Shown in pieces: positions 5,497 through 9,966 of a stretch of 9,966 bases of DNA (position 1 is the stretch's first letter; every line of letters starts with the position of its first letter). Made by a program: the position numbers and the translations under genes. The stretch is from an uncultured bacterium (lineage in GTDB: Bacteria; Actinomycetota; Coriobacteriia; Coriobacteriales; Coriobacteriaceae). The notes under the pieces were generated by a model that ran no database searches, was not told the origin of the DNA, and worked only from the letters and a program-made list of their open reading frames with translations. The stretch lies in contig CAJMPM010000041.1 in NCBI GenBank assembly GCA_905215225.1, positions 1 to 9,966 on the forward strand, written 5' to 3'.

Positions 5497-5628
5497 GCGC
5501 TGCAGATTGAGGACGGACAGCGAAAGCGTTCCTAAGCGAGCAAGGTGACGTGAAAGAGGAGGGCATAGGCCTTTTGGCCATGCCCGACGATTGAACGCCA
5601 GATTGCCGCTTAGGAGCGTTTGCAGCGT
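5497..5628 (+). ncRNA. Candidate structured RNA
   Basis: An outer helix pairs 5524-5538 (AAGCGTTCCTAAGCG) with 5607-5621 over 15 positions, including two non-Watson-Crick pairs. Inside it, GGGCAT-A-GGCC (5561-5571) pairs with GGCCATGCCC (5576-5585) around a TTTT tetraloop. A further 7-bp helix, CGCTGCA (5498-5504) with TGCAGCG (5621-5627), can close the whole and competes for one base. Both irregular pairs in the outer helix (5529/5616 and 5526/5619) are G·U when read as plus-strand RNA but A·C on the minus strand, so the plus strand is favoured. It ends upstream of the marR promoter and is therefore not part of the marR leader. No promoter was found for it. It matches no RNA family that I know. 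Confidence 0.3.
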
Positions 5629-5634
5629 CGAGCC

Positions 5635-5662
5635 GTTACGCGGTTTGGTAAAACCGCGTAAC
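5635..5662. repeat. Perfect 12-bp hairpin
   Basis: GTTACGCGGTTT (5635-5646) and AAACCGCGTAAC (5651-5662) are perfectly complementary with loop GGTA. It follows the candidate RNA and lies 16 bases before the marR -35 box. No T-tract follows on the plus strand, so it is not a standard terminator. It could be a regulator site or a transcript-end hairpin. Confidence 0.5.
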
Positions 5663-5677
5663 CACTAGTTTGGTACC

Positions 5678-5706
5678 TTGACATTCATTTCTCATGCTCC
5701 TAGATT
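5678..5706 (+). promoter_or_regulatory. Promoter of the marR-ABC operon
   Basis: A perfect TTGACA (5678-5683) is followed after 17 nt by TAGATT (5701-5706), four of six to consensus. The transcript would start near 5713, giving a leader of about 50 nt. The -10 and start site run into the MarR-type operator at 5705-5740. Confidence 0.75.
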
Positions 5707-5740
5707 AGTTAGGCACAAAACAATTCCACTACCTAACTAA
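5705..5740. promoter_or_regulatory. Probable MarR autoregulatory operator
   Basis: TTAGTTAGG (5705-5713) and CCTAACTAA (5732-5740) are perfect 9-bp inverted repeats separated by 18 nt, with centres 27 bp apart. They overlap the end of the -10 hexamer and the expected transcription start. AT-rich half-sites over the promoter are typical for self-repressing MarR regulators upstream of exporters, so the product of the next gene is the likely binder. Direct evidence is lacking. Confidence 0.6.
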
Positions 5741-5761
5741 AGAAAGGAGCGAAACTTAGAT

Positions 5762-6265
5762 ATGTGTGATGAACCACTCGCCTATCCGCATGAACCCGGC
5801 GGCGACCCCTCACAGCCGGCAGACGAGCCCGAGACTCAGTCCAAGGAGGACCGTCTCGCCAAGAGAATCCTCCATGGGCTGGGATTTTGCGGCCATTACA
5901 TGCATTTTCACGGCGGCGGCATATCTGGCAAGGCGCCTATTGTCTGCCTACTCGCCAAGCAGCCTACCGGCGAGCTGTCCCAACAGGAACTCGGCATGCA
6001 CTTCGACCTCAAGCCGGGGTCCCTTTCCGAGATTCTGTCCAAGCTCGAAATGGGCGGTCTTATCGAGCGCAACCGCAATCCCAAAGACCGTCGGCAGCTC
6101 ACCATTCGCCTAACCGAAGCCGGATGGGAAAAGGCCCGCGTTGAGCAGGCGGCCCGCATTCGCTTTAGAGAGCAGGCCTTTAGTGCCCTTACCCACGACG
6201 AGCGCGAGCAGCTCGCCGAAATGCTCGAGAAAATCCGCAAAACCTGGGAGGAACTGGATGATTAA
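5762..6265 (+). CDS. MarR family transcriptional regulator
   Basis: The 167-residue protein is a winged-helix repressor of the MarR family, expected to bind DNA as a dimer and to release it on ligand binding. A 30-residue acidic, Pro-rich N-terminal extension precedes the fold. The DNA-binding helices are ELSQQELGMHFDLKPGSLSEILSKLEMGGLI (about 71-101), and the wing is NPKDRRQLTIRLTEAG (about 106-121) with the family's hallmark Asp109-Arg110-Arg111. C43, H45, H48 and H50 form a cluster in the first helical region (GFCGHYMHFHGGG) and could sense metal or redox state; that is speculation. AAAGGAG at 5743-5749 lies 12 nt before ATG 5762, longer than usual, but no better in-frame start exists. It is the first gene of the exporter operon and overlaps the next gene by 8 bases. 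Confidence 0.92.
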   Translation: MCDEPLAYPHEPGGDPSQPADEPETQSKEDRLAKRILHGLGFCGHYMHFHGGGISGKAPIVCLLAKQPTGELSQQELGMHFDLKPGSLSEILSKLEMGGLIERNRNPKDRRQLTIRLTEAGWEKARVEQAARIRFREQAFSALTHDEREQLAEMLEKIRKTWEELDD

Positions 6266-8072
6266 AACCCTCATGGGCAGCATCCGCGACTATATGAAAG
6301 TCACCGTTGCCACGCCGTTGCTCGTGCTTGGCGAGGTACTCTGCGAGATGCTGATTCCATTTATCACCGCCAACCTGATCGACGCCATCAAAGACGGCGC
6401 CACCGTAGCCGAGATGCTTCCCACCGCAGGCTTTTTGGTGCTCATCGCGCTGACGTCGCTTGCTTTTGGCGCCGCTGCCGGCGTCACCTGCAGCCATGCG
6501 AGCTGCGGCTTCGCCAAGAACCTGCGTCACGACCTGTTCTACAAGATCCAGACGTTCAGCTTTGCCAACATCGATGAGTTCTCGAGCTCCTCGCTCGTCA
6601 CGCGCCTGACCACCGACATCAACAACGTGCAGCAGGCCTTTATGATGATCATCCGCATCGCCGTGCGCGCGCCGCTGGTATTGATCTTCGCCTTTACCAT
6701 GGCATTTATCATGGGCGGCAGCGGTGCCATGGTCTACCTGGTCATCATTCCGCTGCTGGGCTGTGGGCTGTTCTTTATCATCTTTAAGGCGCGCCCCATC
6801 TTCTCGCGTGTGTTCCACAAGTACGACGCCCTTAACGAGTCCGTCGAGGAAAACGTCACCGGCATGCGCGTGGTCAAGAGCTATGTGCGCGAAGACTTTG
6901 AGAAGGAGAAGTTCGCGACCGCCGCACGGGACGTCCAGATGGACTTCACCCGCGCCGAAAAGCTGCTCGCCTTTAACAACCCCATGATGAACATCTGCGT
7001 CAACGGCGCGTTTGTCGTCATCATCTACCTGGGCTCCAAGCTCATCATCACAAGCCAGGGAACGCTGTTCGACGTGGGCCAGCTCTCCTCGATCTTTACC
7101 TATGGCTTCCAGATCCTCATGAGCCTGATGCAGCTGTCGATGATCTTTGTCATGGTGACCATGGCCGACGAATCGGCGCACCGCATTACCGAGGTGCTGG
7201 CCGCCGAGCCCACGATCGCCGATCCCGCTGAGCCCGTGCTCGAGGTTGCCGACGGCTCCATCGACTTTGACCACGTGAGCTTTAAGTATTCCGCGCATGC
7301 AAAGCGCCAGGCGCTCGACGATATCGACCTGCACATTAAGAGCGGCGAGACCATCGGCATCATCGGCGGCACCGGCTCGGCCAAGTCCACGCTTGTAAAC
7401 CTCATCGCCCGTCTGTACGACGCCACCGAAGGCACCGTGCGCGTGGGCGGCATGGACGTACGCGACTACGACCTGGACGCGCTGCGCCACCAAGTGGCCA
7501 TGGTGCTGCAGAAAAACGTGCTGTTTAGCGGCACGATTGCCGAGAACCTGCGTTGGGGCGACCCGAACGCCACCGACGAGGAAGTCCGCGAGGCGGCACA
7601 TCTGGCCTGCGCCGACGAGTTTGTCGACGGCTTCCCCAAGGGCTATGACACCTGGATCGAGCAGGGCGGCTCCAATGTCTCGGGCGGTCAGAAGCAGCGC
7701 CTGTGCATTGCGCGTGCCCTGCTGCGTCGCCCCAAGATCTTGATCCTGGACGACTCCACCAGCGCCGTCGACACCAAGACCGACGCCAAGATCCGCGCGG
7801 GGCTGGCAAGCTATCTGCCCAACACGACCAAGCTCATCATCGCCCAGCGCATCAGCTCCGTGCAGGACGCCGATCGCATCATCGTCATGGAGGGTGGCCG
7901 CATCGCGCAGATCGGCAACCACGATGAGCTGCTCAAGACGAGCGAGATCTACCGCGAGACCTTTACCTCGCAAAACAAGATGTCTGCCGAGGGCGAAGGG
8001 GCCGTCGAGGCCGACACCGAGGCATCCGCAACACAAGCTCAGACCCAGGAAGGAGGCGAGGCACATGAGTAA
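6258..8072 (+). CDS. ABC exporter half-transporter, degenerate-site subunit
   Basis: The 604-residue protein has a six-helix membrane domain (about 1-320) fused to an ATPase domain (about 335-575) and ends in an acidic, Ala/Glu/Thr-rich tail of about 30 residues. It should pair with the next gene product as a heterodimeric multidrug- or lipid-type exporter in the inner membrane. The ATPase motifs depart from consensus: Walker A is GGTGSAKST (370-378, Ala375 for Gly), Walker B ends LDD (Asp499 for the catalytic Glu), and the switch-loop His is Gln530. The Q-loop Gln418 and signature NVSGGQ (473-478) are intact. ATG 6258 is chosen because GGGAGG (6246-6251) lies 6 nt upstream and the homology begins at MIKTLMGSIRDY; the frame is open further upstream, inside marR. 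It overlaps marR and the following gene by 8 bases each. Substrate unknown. Confidence 0.92.
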   Translation: MIKTLMGSIRDYMKVTVATPLLVLGEVLCEMLIPFITANLIDAIKDGATVAEMLPTAGFLVLIALTSLAFGAAAGVTCSHASCGFAKNLRHDLFYKIQTFSFANIDEFSSSSLVTRLTTDINNVQQAFMMIIRIAVRAPLVLIFAFTMAFIMGGSGAMVYLVIIPLLGCGLFFIIFKARPIFSRVFHKYDALNESVEENVTGMRVVKSYVREDFEKEKFATAARDVQMDFTRAEKLLAFNNPMMNICVNGAFVVIIYLGSKLIITSQGTLFDVGQLSSIFTYGFQILMSLMQLSMIFVMVTMADESAHRITEVLAAEPTIADPAEPVLEVADGSIDFDHVSFKYSAHAKRQALDDIDLHIKSGETIGIIGGTGSAKSTLVNLIARLYDATEGTVRVGGMDVRDYDLDALRHQVAMVLQKNVLFSGTIAENLRWGDPNATDEEVREAAHLACADEFVDGFPKGYDTWIEQGGSNVSGGQKQRLCIARALLRRPKILILDDSTSAVDTKTDAKIRAGLASYLPNTTKLIIAQRISSVQDADRIIVMEGGRIAQIGNHDELLKTSEIYRETFTSQNKMSAEGEGAVEADTEASATQAQTQEGGEAHE

Positions 8073-9966
8073 GGCAACGACCGCCGAGCGCGCGCTCAAC
8101 CGCAAGGGCGGCACCATGTCGCGCCTCATCAAGACGCTCTTTGGCTTCTACCCCGTGCTTTTGCCCCTCGTCGTCGTCGGCGTGGTGCTCTGCGCCATCA
8201 TCAACTCCATCGGCGCGACCTTCCTTCAGAGCGCCCTGCAGATTATTAGCGAATCGTGGCAGTCGGGCGACTGGACGACCGCGCAGCCCAAAATTCTGAA
8301 GCTTGTGACCACCCTCGCCTGCATCTACGGCGTCGGCATCCTGTCCTCGCTGTTCTGGAACCGCGCCATGGCCATCGTCACGCAGGGCTCGCTCGAGAAG
8401 CTGCGCGAGAAGATGTTCAACCGCATGCAGGACCTGCCGATTCGCTACTTCGACACGCACCAGCGCGGCGACATCATGAGCCACTACACCAACGACATCG
8501 ACACGCTGCGCCAGATGATCAGCCAGTCGCTGCCCAACCTGCTCATGACGACCATCGTCATCGTCACGGTGTTCTTTATCATGCTGTACTACAGCGTGTG
8601 GATGTGCCTGGTCATTGTGGCCGGCGTCGCCTTTATGACCTTTATGACCAAGCTGCTCGGCTCCAACTCCGCGCGCTTCTTCATTGCGCAGCAGACCGAA
8701 CTCGGCGTGGTTGAGGGCCATATCGAGGAAGTCATGAACGGCCAGAAGGTCGTCAAGGCATTCTGCCACGAGTCTGCCGCCGAAGCCGATTTTGACGAGC
8801 GCAACGAAAAGCTCTTCGAGGTCTCGCAGAAGGCCAACATGTACGCCAACATCCTCATGCCTATCCTTATGAACCTGGGCAACCTGCTCTACGTGCTGGT
8901 CGCACTGGCGGGCGGCATTTTCCTGGCGCTGGGCGTGCCTAACCTGAGCATCTCGGGCATGACGCTGTCCATCGCCGTCGTAGTGCCGTTCCTCAACATG
9001 ACCAAGCAGTTCTGCGGACAGATCGGTCAGATCTCGCAGCAGATCAACGCCGTGGTCATGGGCCTCGCCGGCGCCGACCGCATCTTTGAGCTCATCGACG
9101 AGAAGCCCGAGACCGACGAAGGCTACGTGACGCTCGTCAACGCGCAGGTGAACCCCGATACCTGGCAGCTCGAGGAGGCCGACCACCACACCGGCATGTG
9201 GGCGTGGAAACACCCGCACCGTGCAACCGGCGAGATCGAGTACGTGCCGCTGCGCGGCGACCTGGTCATGGACAACGTGGACTTTGGCTACACGCCCGAC
9301 CACGAGGTGCTGCACGGCGTGTCCGTGTTTGCCAAGCCGGGCCAGAAGGTCGCGTTTGTCGGCGCCACCGGTGCCGGTAAGACGACCATCACCAACCTCA
9401 TCAACCGCTTCTACGACATCGCCGACGGCAAGATCCGCTACGACGGCATCAACGTCAACAAGATCCGCAAGGCCGATCTGCGCCGCTCGCTGGGCGTGGT
9501 GCTGCAGGACGTGAACCTGTTCACCGGCACCGTGATGGACAACATCCGCTACGGCAACCTGGACGCCACCGACGAGGAGTGCATCGCGGCAGCCAAGCTC
9601 GCGGGCGCCGACGACTTTATCACCCGCCTGCCCGACGGCTACGACACCATGCTCACCGGCAACGGCGCGCAGCTGTCGCAGGGCCAGCGCCAGCTGATTT
9701 CGATCGCACGCGCCGCCGTCGCCGATCCGCCGGCAATGATTCTGGACGAGGCCACGAGCTCCATCGACACCCGCACCGAGGCTATCGTGCAGGCGGGCAT
9801 GGATAAGCTCATGGAGGGCCGCACGACGTTTGTCATCGCGCACCGCCTGTCCACCGTGCGCAACTCCGACGCGATTATCTGCCTGGACCACGGCCGCATT
9901 ATCGAGCGCGGCAACCACGACGAGCTGCTCGCCAAGCGCGGGTATTACTACCAGTTCTATACCGGA
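8065..9966 (+). CDS. ABC exporter half-transporter, catalytic subunit, 3' end outside window
   Basis: The frame gives 634 codons without a stop and probably lacks only a few C-terminal residues. A six-helix membrane domain (about 20-340), including PIRYFDTHQRGDIMSHYTND, is followed by an ATPase domain from about 398. Walker A is GATGAGKTT (433-441), Q-loop Gln481, Walker B LDE (Asp561, Glu562) and switch His593, all intact. The signature is LSQGQ (537-541), with Gln replacing a Gly. These match the partner's defects, so this subunit supplies the Walker motifs of the active ATP site. About 45 extra residues (353-397, GYVTLVNAQVN ... YVPLRG) lie between the two domains. ATG 8065 overlaps the previous stop (ATGAGTAA) and has AGGAGG at 8051-8056. 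It belongs to the marR operon. Confidence 0.93.
   Translation, partial: MSKATTAERALNRKGGTMSRLIKTLFGFYPVLLPLVVVGVVLCAIINSIGATFLQSALQIISESWQSGDWTTAQPKILKLVTTLACIYGVGILSSLFWNRAMAIVTQGSLEKLREKMFNRMQDLPIRYFDTHQRGDIMSHYTNDIDTLRQMISQSLPNLLMTTIVIVTVFFIMLYYSVWMCLVIVAGVAFMTFMTKLLGSNSARFFIAQQTELGVVEGHIEEVMNGQKVVKAFCHESAAEADFDERNEKLFEVSQKANMYANILMPILMNLGNLLYVLVALAGGIFLALGVPNLSISGMTLSIAVVVPFLNMTKQFCGQIGQISQQINAVVMGLAGADRIFELIDEKPETDEGYVTLVNAQVNPDTWQLEEADHHTGMWAWKHPHRATGEIEYVPLRGDLVMDNVDFGYTPDHEVLHGVSVFAKPGQKVAFVGATGAGKTTITNLINRFYDIADGKIRYDGINVNKIRKADLRRSLGVVLQDVNLFTGTVMDNIRYGNLDATDEECIAAAKLAGADDFITRLPDGYDTMLTGNGAQLSQGQRQLISIARAAVADPPAMILDEATSSIDTRTEAIVQAGMDKLMEGRTTFVIAHRLSTVRNSDAIICLDHGRIIERGNHDELLAKRGYYYQFYTG

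Noticed and set aside
6189..8132. Long minus-strand open frame (647 codons)
   Set aside because: It lies opposite the first ABC gene, whose protein has complete family motifs; the antisense translation is low-complexity (Val, His, Asp, Gly) and has no ribosome site.
7963..9918. Long minus-strand open frame (651 codons)
   Set aside because: It is antisense to the second ABC gene, low-complexity and without recognisable motifs; such shadows are common in high-GC genes.

Overview
The window reads as a chromosomal segment of a high-GC Coriobacteriia-type actinobacterium, most like Collinsella. This is inferred from base composition, the style of the protein sequences and the many intergenic inverted repeats; no database search was run. 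There is no rRNA or tRNA gene, phage module or CRISPR array. The genes are ordinary accessory and housekeeping functions, and the unusual content lies between them.

Layout. (1) 1-486: the 5' part of a minus-strand LpdD-like gene, divergent from a TTG-started MFS exporter gene (487-1722). The spacer holds a minus-strand promoter whose -10 lies in a palindrome and whose -35 lies in a perfect 13-bp hairpin repeat. (2) 1723-2138: no intact gene. It holds the first codons of a low-molecular-weight tyrosine phosphatase (LMW-PTP) fused to the last ~51 codons of an unrelated membrane transporter, which looks like a deletion scar, followed by a 21-bp palindromic hairpin. (3) 2142-3752: a plus-strand pair, an acyltransferase-3 membrane protein and an intact LMW-PTP. 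(4) 3753-3922: four copies of a ~20-bp box in + + - - order between convergent genes. (5) 3923-5069: a minus-strand operon with a pyridoxal/pyridoxamine kinase first and a Cys-rich TIGR04076-like protein second, overlapping by 8 bases. (6) 5070-5761: a long spacer with a MITE-like element bearing perfect 27-bp terminal inverted repeats, a possible structured RNA, another hairpin, and then a strong promoter with an overlapping operator. (7) 5762-9966: a marR-ABC-ABC operon encoding a self-regulated heterodimeric ABC exporter; the last gene runs off the window.

How the genes work together. The MarR protein probably binds the 9-bp inverted repeat over its own transcription start and controls the two downstream ABC half-transporters. 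All three genes are coupled by 8-base overlaps. The two nucleotide-binding domains are complementary: the first has Asp for the catalytic Glu, Gln for the switch His and Ala for a Walker A Gly but an intact signature, while the second has intact catalytic motifs but an altered signature. This predicts one degenerate and one active ATP site, as in known heterodimeric exporters.

I did not find a clearly new multi-gene system. The best leads are the MITE-like element, the four-box array, the candidate plus-strand structured RNA at 5497-5628 and the LMW-PTP/transporter scar.
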